Below are positions 27,595 to 36,684 of a DNA stretch of 64,000 nucleotides, piece after piece. Under the pieces are notes generated by a model. It saw only the letters and a program-made list of their open reading frames with translations, did not search any database and had not been told where the DNA came from. A program made the translations under genes and the position numbers. The DNA comes from Nocardia brasiliensis IFM 10847 (lineage in GTDB: Bacteria > Actinomycetota > Actinomycetes > Mycobacteriales > Mycobacteriaceae). Each line of letters begins with the position of its first letter. Within the stretch, counting starts at the first letter, position 1. The stretch covers positions 1 to 64,000 of the forward strand of contig NZ_BAUA01000062.1 of the NCBI RefSeq assembly GCF_000710915.1, read 5' to 3'.

Positions 27595-29226
27595 ATGGCT
27601 ACCGAGACAGAGAAGACACCGACCACGCCGGATCTGCGGCTCATCGGCATCGGCGTCACCGCGGTGGTGGCGGCCGCCGGGTGGGCGGCCCTGGGCAAGG
27701 ACAGTTTCGGCGCCGTCTCCGAGACGGCACTGAACTGGGTGCTCGGCAACTTCGACTGGTTGTTCGTGGTGTCCGCCGACGTCTTCCTGGTGCTCTGCGT
27801 GGTGATCGCGGTCAGCCGGTTCGGCCGGATCCGGCTCGGCGCCGACGACGCCGAACCGGAATTCAGCAACCTCGCCTGGATCGCGATGATGTTCAGCGCG
27901 GGCATGGGCATCGGCCTGATGTTCTACGGGGTGGGTGAACCGCTGCAGCATTTCGTCGAGCCGCCGCCGTCCACGGGCATCGCGCCGCAGACCACCGCCG
28001 CCGCCGGTACCGCCCTGCAATATTCGCTGTTCCATTGGACGCTCACGCCGTGGGCGATCTACGGCATCGTCGGGCTCGCCCTGGCCTACGCGGGTTTCCG
28101 GAAGGGGCGCGGCAACCGGCTCTCCGCCGCGTTCGTTCCCCTGCTCGGTGCCCGCCGGGCCGCGGGCTGGGCCGGGCAGGCGATCGATCTGCTCGCCGTG
28201 TTCGCCACCGTGTTCGGCACCGCGACCAGCCTCGGGCTCGGCGCGCTCCAGGTCGCCAAGGGTTTGCACCTCACCGCGAACGCGCCGGACACGGTGACCG
28301 TGCAGTTGATCATCATCGGCGCGCTGAGCGCCGCGTTCGTCCTGTCCGCCTTCTCCGGGCTGCACAAGGGCGTCAAGTGGTTGTCCACGGTGAACATCGC
28401 GCTGGCCGCGCTGCTCATGGTGTTCGTCTTCGTACTCGGCCCGACCGTGTATGTGCTGGACAGCATTCCGTCGAGCATCGGCAACTATCTGACCAACCTG
28501 CTGCCGATGGCCACCAGGACCGGCGCATACGCCGATTCGGCCTGGCTCGGCACGTGGACGATCTTCTACTGGGCCTGGTGGTTGTCCTGGGCGCCGTTCG
28601 TCGGCACCTTCATCGCGCGGATCTCGCGGGGGCGCACCATCCGGGAATTCCTCATCGGGGTGCTGCTGGTGCCCAGCGGGGTCACCGTGGTGTGGTTCTG
28701 CATCATGGGCGGCAGCGCCATCCGGTTGAGCAGCACCGGCGTCGCCGATCTCACCGCGAACGCCGACGACGCGGAGGCCTCGCTGTTCGACATGTTGGAC
28801 GCGCTGCCACTGGGCACGGTCACCTCCTGGGTGTCGATGATCCTGGTGATGACCTACTTCGTCACCAGCGCCGATTCCGCCTCGCTCGTGATGGGTTCGC
28901 TGACCAGCCGGGGAGCGCTCAATCCGCCTTCCTGGCTGGTGGTCACCTGGGGCATCCTGATGGCCGGGGTCGCCGCTGTACTGCTCGTCGCCGGCGGGCT
29001 CGGCGCCTTGCAGACCGCGACGATCCTCGTAGCGCTGCCCTTCGTCCTGGTGATGCTCGCGCTGTGCTGGTCGCTGTTGAAGGAACTTCGCGAGGACCCG
29101 GGCGCGGGCCCGGCGGGCCACCATCCGCTCTACGGACTCCGAGACGCGGTGCGCGCCATGGTCGGCGAGGCGATCAGCGAACGCGAGCCCGCTCGCAAGC
29201 CCCGCCGCCGGACGCCGCCCCCCTGA
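27595..29226 (+). CDS. BCCT-family osmolyte transporter (betaine/choline/carnitine)
   Basis: 543-aa carrier with 12 predicted helices; the BCCT hallmark FYWAWWLSWAPFVGTFIARI and the following ISRGRTIREF are intact, and MFSAGMGIGLMFYGVGEP matches helix 3. A TTG nine bases upstream is also possible; neither start has a good ribosome site. It lies 53 bp after the trehalase-like gene and may be co-transcribed, both touching osmoprotectants. It ends 3 bp from the convergent response regulator with no hairpin between. The highly basic C-terminal tail may be regulatory. Confidence 0.9.
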   Translation: MATETEKTPTTPDLRLIGIGVTAVVAAAGWAALGKDSFGAVSETALNWVLGNFDWLFVVSADVFLVLCVVIAVSRFGRIRLGADDAEPEFSNLAWIAMMFSAGMGIGLMFYGVGEPLQHFVEPPPSTGIAPQTTAAAGTALQYSLFHWTLTPWAIYGIVGLALAYAGFRKGRGNRLSAAFVPLLGARRAAGWAGQAIDLLAVFATVFGTATSLGLGALQVAKGLHLTANAPDTVTVQLIIIGALSAAFVLSAFSGLHKGVKWLSTVNIALAALLMVFVFVLGPTVYVLDSIPSSIGNYLTNLLPMATRTGAYADSAWLGTWTIFYWAWWLSWAPFVGTFIARISRGRTIREFLIGVLLVPSGVTVVWFCIMGGSAIRLSSTGVADLTANADDAEASLFDMLDALPLGTVTSWVSMILVMTYFVTSADSASLVMGSLTSRGALNPPSWLVVTWGILMAGVAAVLLVAGGLGALQTATILVALPFVLVMLALCWSLLKELREDPGAGPAGHHPLYGLRDAVRAMVGEAISEREPARKPRRRTPPP

Positions 29227-29229
29227 CCC

Positions 29230-29865
29230 TCAATGCAGCTTGTGCGCGTAGACCGCCAGGCGCACCCGGTTGTCGCAACCGGTCTTGCTCATCAAGTTCG
29301 CGACGTGCGTCTTCACCGTCGTGACGCCGAGGTGCAGACGATCGGCGATCTCCTGATTGCTCCAGCCCGCGCCGACCAGGGACAGCACCTCCCGTTCGCG
29401 TGGCGTCAATTCCGCTTGCGCGGCAGGCGATTCCGGCTCCGGCCGGGTGGCCACGGCGCGATCGACGAGGCGGCGCAGCAGGTTCTGGGAGAAGAGCATG
29501 TCGCCGTCGGCGGTGCGGCGGATGGCGGCGAGCAGCTCGCTCGGCTCGGTGTCCTTGATCAGGTAACCCGCGGCCCCCGCGGCGAGCGCCGGAAACAGAT
29601 GCTCGTCGTCATCGAAGGTGGTGAGCACCAACACTTTCGCCGAGGGCCGCGCCCCGACGATCTGCTCGGTCGCGGCGACACCGTCGAGGCCGGGCATGCG
29701 CAGATCCATCAGGATCAGATCGGGTGACAGTTCTGCCGCCGACCGGATGGCCGCGACGCCGTCGGCGGCTTCGCCGATCACCTCGAGGTCGGGGGTGGCG
29801 TCGATCAGCATCCGCAGGCCCGCCCGGACCAGGCGTTGATCGTCGACCAGCAGCACGGTGATCAC
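29230..29865 (-). CDS. NarL/LuxR-type response regulator
   Basis: 211 aa: receiver domain (VLLVDDQ, phospho-acceptor Asp in LILMDLRMPGLDG, Thr in LTTFDDDE, Lys in LIKDTEP) and C-terminal LuxR helix-turn-helix (LTPREREVLSLVGAGWSNQEI). The GTG start overlaps the kinase stop as GTGA. Partner of the adjacent histidine kinase. Confidence 0.93.
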   Translation of the reverse strand: MITVLLVDDQRLVRAGLRMLIDATPDLEVIGEAADGVAAIRSAAELSPDLILMDLRMPGLDGVAATEQIVGARPSAKVLVLTTFDDDEHLFPALAAGAAGYLIKDTEPSELLAAIRRTADGDMLFSQNLLRRLVDRAVATRPEPESPAAQAELTPREREVLSLVGAGWSNQEIADRLHLGVTTVKTHVANLMSKTGCDNRVRLAVYAHKLH

Positions 29866-31037
29866 GCGAGGACCCCCGCTCGGTCCGCGGCGCCGGGCAA
29901 CCAGGCGGCCACCGCCCAACCCCGCGCGGTCGCACCGACATCCAGCGTGCCGCCCGCGAGTTGCACCCGCTCGCGCATGCCGACGATGCCGTGGCCCACC
30001 GAAACCGCTGTCGCACTGCCTTTTCCGCCACTGTCGACACGCAATCGCACCCCACCGTCGCGATCGCGCACATCGACCCGGACCGGTACCGCCGGATCGG
30101 CGTGTTTCATCACATTGGTCAGCGATTCCTGCACCAGCCGCAGCAGGGTCAACCGCCCGATCGCGTCCAGGCCCGCCGTACCGAGCGCCAGCTCCGCGTC
30201 GACGGTGAACCCGGCTACCCGCACGCGCTGCACGGCGGCCGTGATCTCCTTGTGCACCGCCGCCGCGTCCACGAGCGCGACCTCGCCGAGCGCCGGATCG
30301 CGCAGCGCCGCGAGCAGCCGCCGGATGTCGGCGAGTGCGTCGGTGGCGGTGGCGCGGACGTCGTCGAGCACCGCGGTCACGCCCGGGTCCAGATCGGGTG
30401 CGACGTGCCGGGCGATGCCGACCCGCAGCACGATCGAGGCCATGTGATGGGCCACCAGGTCGTGCAGCTCGCGGGCCAGCGCGCTGCGCTCGTTCGCGCG
30501 GGTGCGCAGTTCGGCGTCGGCGCGGCGGGCTTCGGCGTCCGCCGCGCGCAGCCGCAGGCTCGCCGCCAGCGCCCGCTGGCCACGCAGGTACAGGCCGAGC
30601 AGCAGCGGCACACCCACATAGGTGCCCGCCTCGACCAGAATCGCGGCGCGCGAAAGTGACGCGTCATGACTGCCCCAGCGCCCGAGCAGCACCGCGCAGG
30701 CCCAGCAGGCTGCCGCGAGCACCACCCGGGTATCGCTCCGGGTCCGCATCACCGCCTCGACCAGAGCGACGGCCCCGAGATACGGCACCAGCCCGGACAG
30801 ACCCCAGGCCTCGGTCCGGAACATCGGCACGGCGAGCGCGGCGAGCGCGATCGCCACCGCCAGCGGCCACCGCCGACCCACCACGAACAACCCGCTCGCG
30901 ACCATGGCCAACACCCAGTAACTCCAGGGCACCCGGTACTGGCCGGGGAAGGTGCTGGCCGCCAGCAGCAGCGGAACCACGACGAGCGGGAGACACCGAA
31001 CGGCCGACCGCAGGGCGGGCCGGGAACCCATCTCCAT
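29862..31037 (-). CDS. Sensor histidine kinase (HisKA_3 type)
   Basis: About 391 aa (up to 413 if started at 31103). Five or so membrane helices with few outside loops occupy the first half, followed by the dimerisation helix with the phospho-His in ARELHDLVAHHMASIV and an ATPase domain with GHGIVGMRERV. An N-box is weak. This is the NarX/DesK-like class typical of actinobacteria. It diverges from a multicopper oxidase gene across about 216 bp, so copper or redox stress is a possible input, by position only. Confidence 0.88.
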   Translation of the reverse strand: MEMGSRPALRSAVRCLPLVVVPLLLAASTFPGQYRVPWSYWVLAMVASGLFVVGRRWPLAVAIALAALAVPMFRTEAWGLSGLVPYLGAVALVEAVMRTRSDTRVVLAAACWACAVLLGRWGSHDASLSRAAILVEAGTYVGVPLLLGLYLRGQRALAASLRLRAADAEARRADAELRTRANERSALARELHDLVAHHMASIVLRVGIARHVAPDLDPGVTAVLDDVRATATDALADIRRLLAALRDPALGEVALVDAAAVHKEITAAVQRVRVAGFTVDAELALGTAGLDAIGRLTLLRLVQESLTNVMKHADPAVPVRVDVRDRDGGVRLRVDSGGKGSATAVSVGHGIVGMRERVQLAGGTLDVGATARGWAVAAWLPGAADRAGVLA

Positions 31038-31253
31038 CACGGTCCCACGGTAAGGGACTGCGGTTTCGCGGCCATCAAGACCTCCGGGCCGAGCGATGTG
31101 CACGGATCGGAAGCTCGGCCGTTAGCACGTCGGCGAGCCGCGCACAAGGGTCCGCGGGCGGAGCGGGCTGCCACGAACAGCGGCTTCCGGGCCGATTTCC
31201 GCAATCGGTGAGCAATCGAAGCTGGAACGGACACCGACGACAAGGAGTAAACC

Positions 31254-32759
31254 GTGGTCTCGAGACGAGGCTTCCTCACCGGAGTCGCCGTGCTGCCACT
31301 CGCGGCGGCCTGCACCGGGCGACCCGCGGGCGCGCCGAGCTCGGCCACCAGGCCGCTGCCCATCCCGCCGCAGGCCCGCTCGACGGTGGATGCCGCCGGC
31401 GTCCGGCACTTCCGGCTCGACGTCCAGGCGGGCAGCTCGGAGATCCTGCCCGGCAAGCGCACGCCGACCTGGGGCTACAACGGGTCGATCCTCGGACCGA
31501 CGCTGCGGGCCCGACGCCACGAGACGGTCGCGTTCACCGTGCGCAACACCCTCGCCGAGCCGACCACCGTGCACTGGCACGGCATGCACGTGCCCGCCCG
31601 GCACGACGGCGGGCCGCATCAGACGATCGAAGCGGGCGGCGACTGGTCGCCCGAGTGGACGGTCGATCAGCAGGCCGCGACCCTCTGGTACCACCCGCAT
31701 CCGCACGGCGCCACCGAAAAGCATGTCTACCGCGGACTTTCCGGCCTGTTCCTCGTCGACGACGACACGTCCGACGCGCTCGACCTCCCGAAAGATTATG
31801 GCGTCGACGATATTCCGCTGATCATCCAGGACCGGCGCTTCACCGCCGATGGCGCCCTGGACGAATCCGACCCGACCGATGTGGGCCTGCTCGGCGACAC
31901 CATCGTCACCAACGGTATCGCGGACGCGCACCTGGACGTCGGCACCGACCGGGTCCGGCTGCGGCTGCTCAACGGGTCGTCGGGCCGCATCTACCGGCTC
32001 GCGTTCGCCGACGACCGCGAATTCCAGCTCGTCGCCTCCGACGGCGGCCTGCTCGCCGCGCCGGTGCCGTTGCGCGCCGTCCAGCTCAGTCCCGGCGAGC
32101 GCGCCGAGATCGTCGTCGGCCTGCGCGACGGTGAACAGATCATGCTGCGCTCGCTGCCGATCCTCGCGCGCCGCGATATCGATCGCGCGGCCGCGTTCGG
32201 CTTCGACGACACCTTCGACATCGTGCTGCTGCGCGCGGGTCGAAACCTGAAACGATCGGCGCCCCTTCCCGGTTCGCTCACCACGAGCGCGCCGCTCGCC
32301 ACCCCGGACACCCCGGTCGATCACGAATTCGAACTGAAGTGGTTCATGATCAACGGTCAGCGGATGGACATGAACCGCATCGATCTCACGATTCCGGTCG
32401 ACACCACTCAGGTCTGGTCGGTCCGCAACAACGACAACTGGCCGCACAACTTCCACGTGCACGACGTCCAATTCCAGGTGATCACCGTCGACGGCCAAGC
32501 CCCGCCGCCCGAACTCGGCGGCTGGAAGGACACCCTTTACACCGAGCCCCAGCGCGTCTATCGCCTGGCCATGCGCTTCGCCACGCACAGCGACCCCACC
32601 TACCCGTACATGTTCCACTGCCACCTGCTCCTGCACGAGGACCACGGCATGATGGGCCAATTCCTCGTCCTCGCCCCGGGCCAGCAGCCCGCGCCTATGG
32701 TCATGGACATGCCCGGCATGCACGCCGAATCAGGCTCCGGGCCAAGGCATCACGGGTGA
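31254..32759 (+). CDS. Tat-exported multicopper oxidase
   Basis: 501 aa. N-terminus SRRGFLTG is a twin-arginine motif and LAAAC follows as a lipobox. Copper ligands: HWHGMHVP, WYHPHPHG, NWPHNFHVHD and HCHLLLHEDHGM, giving the type 1 Cys and axial Met plus the trinuclear cluster, as in CueO/laccase proteins. GTG start after AAGGAG. Likely oxidises cuprous copper or phenols outside the membrane. It is divergent from the two-component genes and ends 3 bp before the convergent NYN gene. Confidence 0.92.
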   Translation: MVSRRGFLTGVAVLPLAAACTGRPAGAPSSATRPLPIPPQARSTVDAAGVRHFRLDVQAGSSEILPGKRTPTWGYNGSILGPTLRARRHETVAFTVRNTLAEPTTVHWHGMHVPARHDGGPHQTIEAGGDWSPEWTVDQQAATLWYHPHPHGATEKHVYRGLSGLFLVDDDTSDALDLPKDYGVDDIPLIIQDRRFTADGALDESDPTDVGLLGDTIVTNGIADAHLDVGTDRVRLRLLNGSSGRIYRLAFADDREFQLVASDGGLLAAPVPLRAVQLSPGERAEIVVGLRDGEQIMLRSLPILARRDIDRAAAFGFDDTFDIVLLRAGRNLKRSAPLPGSLTTSAPLATPDTPVDHEFELKWFMINGQRMDMNRIDLTIPVDTTQVWSVRNNDNWPHNFHVHDVQFQVITVDGQAPPPELGGWKDTLYTEPQRVYRLAMRFATHSDPTYPYMFHCHLLLHEDHGMMGQFLVLAPGQQPAPMVMDMPGMHAESGSGPRHHG

Positions 32760-32762
32760 GAA

Positions 32763-33518
32763 CTACTTGCCCCCCGTGAGGTTGCGCAGGTCGCGAACAT
32801 AGGTGACGGCCTGTTTGCCTTCGCCGGGACTGCGCGTCTCCAGCTCGAAAAGCGTAGTAGCGCTGAATAGTTCGCCCAGCTTGCGATAACCGTAGGTGCG
32901 TGGGTCGAAGTCGGGGCGCTGCTTGTTGATGATGGAACCGACACCGGCCAGAGTGGCCCAGCCGGAGTCGTCGGAGGCGGCGTCGACCGCGTTGCGCAGC
33001 AGGTTCATCAGCTTGGCGTCCCCCTCGAACTGCTTGGCCGTGCTGCGCCGAGCGCCCGTCGGGGCCTCTTCGATGGTGCCCGTGAGGTTTTCGGTATAGA
33101 TGAACTTGTCGCAGGCCGCCACGAACGGCTTCGGCGTCTTGTGCTGACCGAATCCGTAGACGGTCAGCCCGGATTCGCGGATGCGACTGGCCAGCCGGGT
33201 GAAATCGCTGTCGCTGGAGACGATCACGAAGCCGTCCAGGTTGCCGGTGTAGAGCAGGTCCATCGCGTCGATGATCATCGCCGAATCGGTGGCGTTCTTA
33301 CCGGTGGTGTAGCCGAACTGCTGGATCGGCTGGATCGACTGCGCGAGCAGTTGATCTTTCCAGCCCTTGAGGTTCGTGCTCGTCCAGTCGCCGTAGGCCC
33401 GCTTCACGTGCGCCGTCCCGTACTTGGCCACCTCGGCGAGCAGCCCGTCGGCGATGCCGGGCTGGGCATTGTCCGCGTCGATCAGCACCGCGAGTCGCGT
33501 AGCGTTGTCGCTGGTCAC
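32763..33518 (-). CDS. NYN-domain ribonuclease-like protein with OST-HTH/LOTUS domain
   Basis: 251 aa. The NYN (PIN-like) domain shows the acidic cluster: VLIDADN (about 11-17), KNATDSAM (Asp78) and IVSSDSDFTRL (Asp103, Asp105), the metal-binding pattern of DUF88/LabA proteins. After a linker, residues about 175-245 (DAKLMNLLRNAVDAASDDSGWATLAGVG and the RKLGELF stretch) look like an OST-HTH/LOTUS RNA-binding domain. GTG start; it lies 55 bp after sigF on the same strand and may be read with it. A role in RNA cleavage or RNA quality control under stress is likely but unproven. Confidence 0.85.
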   Translation of the reverse strand: MTSDNATRLAVLIDADNAQPGIADGLLAEVAKYGTAHVKRAYGDWTSTNLKGWKDQLLAQSIQPIQQFGYTTGKNATDSAMIIDAMDLLYTGNLDGFVIVSSDSDFTRLASRIRESGLTVYGFGQHKTPKPFVAACDKFIYTENLTGTIEEAPTGARRSTAKQFEGDAKLMNLLRNAVDAASDDSGWATLAGVGSIINKQRPDFDPRTYGYRKLGELFSATTLFELETRSPGEGKQAVTYVRDLRNLTGGK

Positions 33519-33573
33519 AGCACACCCCAATCGTCGGTCGGCTCGAGCACCCACCGTAGCCCGGCGCGCGCCG

Positions 33574-34389
33574 TCAGTCGCGTAGGGCTTGTTCGCGCAG
33601 GGTGCTGAGCGTTTTGGCGAGGATCCGGGAGACCTGCATCTGGGACACGCCCAGGTGTGCGGCGATCTGATCCTGGGTCTTGGACTCGAAGAACCGCATC
33701 ACCAGTACCTGGCGTTCCCGTTCGGGCAACGCCGCGATCAGCGGTTTCACCGCGAGGTAGTCCTCGACGGTGCGGTACTCCGGCTCCTCGGCGCCCAGGC
33801 TGTCCAGCGGTGAGCGCGGGGCGTTCTCGTCGTCGCTGTCGGAGCCGACGTCGATCGAGGAGGTCTGGTACGCGTTGCGCGCGATCAGCGCCTGGGTGAC
33901 CTCGACGAGATCGGCGCCGAGTTCCTCGGCGATCTCGCGCGCCTTGGGCATCCGGCCCAGGCGCTGCGCGAGGGTCTCGATCGCGGGCGCGATGGTCTGC
34001 TGAATCTCCTTGAGCCGCCGGGGAACCCGCACCGACCAGGTGTAGTCCCGGAAATGCCTGCGCACCTCGCCCATGATGGTGGGCACGGCGAAGGCCAGGA
34101 ACGGCGAACCCTGGGTGGGATCGAAACGGTCCACCGCGGCGACCATCCCGACCCGCGCGATCTGCAACAGGTCGTCGAAGTTCTCGCCGCGACCGGTGAA
34201 CTTGCGCGCGATGTGCTCGGCCAGCGGCAGGCAGCGACCGATCAGTTCCTCGCGTAGCGCCGCGCGTCCGGGGTCATCCGGATCGAGCGCGGCCAACTCC
34301 AGGAACTGCGGCTCGATATTGTCGTAGCTGTCGCCGCCACGACGACGCGGCTGCTGGTCCACCTCGGACCGGGTCGCATCATTGCTCAT
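33574..34389 (-). CDS. sigF: SigF/SigB-type stress sigma factor
   Basis: 271-aa group 3 sigma factor: region 2 (DDLLQIARVGMVAAVDRFD), region 3 and region 4 helix-turn-helix (TQDQIAAHLGVSQMQVSRIL). The ATG at 34389 lies inside the last codons of rsbW, an 11-nt overlap, as in the mycobacterial rsbW-sigF pair. Controls general stress and stationary-phase genes; held inactive by the upstream anti-sigma factor. No anti-anti-sigma gene is adjacent. Confidence 0.92.
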   Translation of the reverse strand: MSNDATRSEVDQQPRRRGGDSYDNIEPQFLELAALDPDDPGRAALREELIGRCLPLAEHIARKFTGRGENFDDLLQIARVGMVAAVDRFDPTQGSPFLAFAVPTIMGEVRRHFRDYTWSVRVPRRLKEIQQTIAPAIETLAQRLGRMPKAREIAEELGADLVEVTQALIARNAYQTSSIDVGSDSDDENAPRSPLDSLGAEEPEYRTVEDYLAVKPLIAALPERERQVLVMRFFESKTQDQIAAHLGVSQMQVSRILAKTLSTLREQALRD

Positions 34390-34810
34390 CGAGTTCGCCC
34401 CGGGCCCAGACGAATTCGACGACAGTCGGATAACCGTCGACGGCCGCGTCGAACGGCGCACGGGTCGCGGTGACCGAGTCGGTCAGTGTCTGCACGATGT
34501 GCCAGCCGAAACTGCCTGTCCCGACCTCGGTTTCGGAGCGGCCCACGGCCTGGATCGCGGCCTTCAGCACGCCTTCGCGGTAGGTGAAGGCGCAGGAAAT
34601 GGTCGAACCGGGCACCGCGTCCTGCAGCAGCACGGTCGCGATCTCGTCGAGCGCGAGCCGGATATCGGTCACCTCGTCCAGCCCGAAGTCCGCGATCAGC
34701 AGCACTGTCTCGGCGAGCGCGCGCAGCATGGTCAGCTGCTCCGGCGTCGCGGGGACGGTCACGGCGACCGTCGTTGTCTCCGTCACGGATTCCGATACCC
34801 GTTCACTCAT
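34379..34810 (-). CDS. rsbW: Anti-sigma factor (RsbW-type kinase)
   Basis: 143-aa GHKL-fold protein: LALDEIATVLLQDA (N-box region) and a glycine-containing GSFGWHIVQTLTD. The ATG at 34810 is preceded by a G-rich GAGGGTGG. It would bind SigF and release it when an anti-anti-sigma protein is dephosphorylated. The ATP-lid glycines are poorly conserved, common among actinobacterial forms. Confidence 0.88.
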   Translation of the reverse strand: MSERVSESVTETTTVAVTVPATPEQLTMLRALAETVLLIADFGLDEVTDIRLALDEIATVLLQDAVPGSTISCAFTYREGVLKAAIQAVGRSETEVGTGSFGWHIVQTLTDSVTATRAPFDAAVDGYPTVVEFVWARGELDEQ

Positions 34811-34883
34811 TCCGCCACCACCCTCGTGCGCCACGTGCTCGACCGACGCGTCAGCCTACCCGGAGCGGGTTTGCGACGGCAGA

Positions 34884-34912
34884 GCCGCGCCGACATTATC
34901 CGGCGGCGCGGC
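34884..34912 (-). terminator. Hairpin terminator after the OppA-type gene
   Basis: GCCGCGCCG (34884-34892) pairs perfectly with CGGCGCGGC (34904-34912) across an 11-nt loop, starting 11 nt after the stop on the minus strand and before rsbW. Confidence 0.7.
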
Positions 34913-34923
34913 CCGTGCGGTGG

Positions 34924-36531
34924 CTACTTCTCGATGTTCTCGAAGTCGAATTGGCCGTTCCAGGTGAGTTCGGCCTTCTTCACCTTCTCCCCCAAGCCCG
35001 CGGTGGCGATGTAGTCGAGCACCGGGATGTCGGCCATGTCGCGCAGCAGCAGGGTCTGCGCCTGCCCGACGAGCTTGTAGGACTCCTCCAGCGACGCGGC
35101 CGCCAGCGCGGCGTCGATGAGCTTGTCGAATTCGGGGTTGGCGTAATCGATGTTGTTGGTGCCGGCCCCGGTGTAGTACTGCGCGGTCAGGAACTGGAGC
35201 ATGGTCGGGTAGTCGCCCTGCCAGCCGTAGCGGAACGCCTTGCCGATGGTCCGCGCGGTGATCGCGGTCCGGATGTCCTTGAACGTCGGGTAGGGCGCGC
35301 CGACCGCCTCGATGCCGAGCGTGTTCTTGATACTGTTGGCGACCGCTTCGATCCAGGCCTGGTGACCGCCGTCGGAGTTGTAGGCGATCTCGTACGTGCC
35401 CGACCACGGCGAGATGGCATCGGCCTGGGCCCACAGCTTCTTGGCCTCGGTCGGGTTGAACTTCAGCACCTCGGCCCCCGGCAGGTCGCCGTTGAAGCCG
35501 GGCAGCGTGATCGCGGTGAAGTCGCGGGAGGGCACCCGGGTGCCGTGGAAGATGTTCTCGCAGATCTGTTCCCGGTTGATCGCCATGGACAGCGCCTTGC
35601 GGCGCAGCACGCCTTCCTCGCCGGACAGGTGCGGAATATTGGATTGGCTGCTCACGTGCTGGTTCTGGGCCGTGGGCTTGGTGATCGCGCGATCGCCGAG
35701 GTCCTGCTTGTAGGAGGCCAGCGCGCTGTCCGGGATGGTGTCGAGCGCGTCGAGATTGCCCGCGATCAGGTCCGCGTAGGCGGTGTCGAACGACTGGTAC
35801 ATGACGAACCGAATGCCCTTGTTCTTGGCCGGGCGCGCGCCCTTGTAGTCCGGATTGGCGACCAGGTCGACCTTGACGTTGTGCTCCCACGCGCCGGTCC
35901 GCGCGAACTTGTACGGCCCGTTGCCGATCGGGTTCTCGCCGTAGGCCTTCATGTCCTTGAACGCGACCTCGGGCATCGGATAGAACGGGGTGAACGCGAG
36001 CGCGAGCTCGAAGTCGATCGACGGACGCGTCAGCGCCACGGTGAACGTGTGCTCGTCGACCACCTTCAGACCCGACATCGTCTGCGCGGTGGGCTTTTCC
36101 GCGGCCACGTCGTCGTATCCGACGATCGGCGCGAAGACGTAGCCCTGCAATTGCGCGTTGGTGCTGAGCGCGCCGTAATTCCAGGCGTCGACGTAGGACT
36201 TGGCCGTCACCGGCGTGCCGTCGGTGAACTTCCAATCCGGCTTGATGGTGATCTTGTAATTCTTGCGGTCGGTCGTCTCGATGGACTGCGCCATGTCGTC
36301 GTGCGCCACACCGTCGGCGTCGTAATACTTCAGCCCCGCGAATATCCGGTCCGCGATCCGGCTGCCGTTGTTGTCGTTCATGCTGGTCGGCACGATCGGG
36401 TTCTGTGGCTCGGTGATATTGGTCGTCACGATGCCCGCGTCGGCGTCCTCGTCGGACGAGCACGCGGACAGTCCGAGGCCCGCGGCCAATAGCACCGCCG
36501 CCGTCAACGCACCAGCTCTTGTGAATCTCAC
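34924..36531 (-). CDS. Family 5 (peptide/OppA-type) substrate-binding lipoprotein
   Basis: About 535 aa. GTG at 36531 is preferred because GGGGAG lies 7 nt upstream and it opens a compact lipoprotein signal (VRFTRAGALTAAV, lipobox LSAC); an ATG sits five codons earlier. The mature protein is an SBP_bac_5 protein (KFTDGTPVTAKSYVDAW, NPIGNGPYKF, ALSMAINREQICENIF). Family members feed peptides, nickel or sugars to Opp/Dpp importers, but no permease or ATPase gene is near, so it depends on components elsewhere or acts in sensing. Ends with a hairpin. Confidence 0.88.
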   Translation of the reverse strand: MRFTRAGALTAAVLLAAGLGLSACSSDEDADAGIVTTNITEPQNPIVPTSMNDNNGSRIADRIFAGLKYYDADGVAHDDMAQSIETTDRKNYKITIKPDWKFTDGTPVTAKSYVDAWNYGALSTNAQLQGYVFAPIVGYDDVAAEKPTAQTMSGLKVVDEHTFTVALTRPSIDFELALAFTPFYPMPEVAFKDMKAYGENPIGNGPYKFARTGAWEHNVKVDLVANPDYKGARPAKNKGIRFVMYQSFDTAYADLIAGNLDALDTIPDSALASYKQDLGDRAITKPTAQNQHVSSQSNIPHLSGEEGVLRRKALSMAINREQICENIFHGTRVPSRDFTAITLPGFNGDLPGAEVLKFNPTEAKKLWAQADAISPWSGTYEIAYNSDGGHQAWIEAVANSIKNTLGIEAVGAPYPTFKDIRTAITARTIGKAFRYGWQGDYPTMLQFLTAQYYTGAGTNNIDYANPEFDKLIDAALAAASLEESYKLVGQAQTLLLRDMADIPVLDYIATAGLGEKVKKAELTWNGQFDFENIEK

Positions 36532-36684
36532 TGCGTTTCTCCCCATGTCGAGAAATGGAGGGAACCCGTGACACGCGTGAGGTCACCAGCGCGTGCCGAC
36601 ACGATCCGCCTTGAATGTCCTCGGACAGTAGCGATTCCGGCAAGCGCTGTCATCAGATCGACAACTTGCGGCGGGTGGGGCGTT

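Noticed and set aside
27562..29124. 520-codon frame opposite the BCCT carrier
   Set aside because: Low-complexity charged sequence; the BCCT signature is on the other strand.
34856..34861. GGGTAG on the minus strand as a SigF-type -10 for rsbW
   Set aside because: No GTTT element at 15-17 bp upstream, so the SigF promoter pattern is incomplete.
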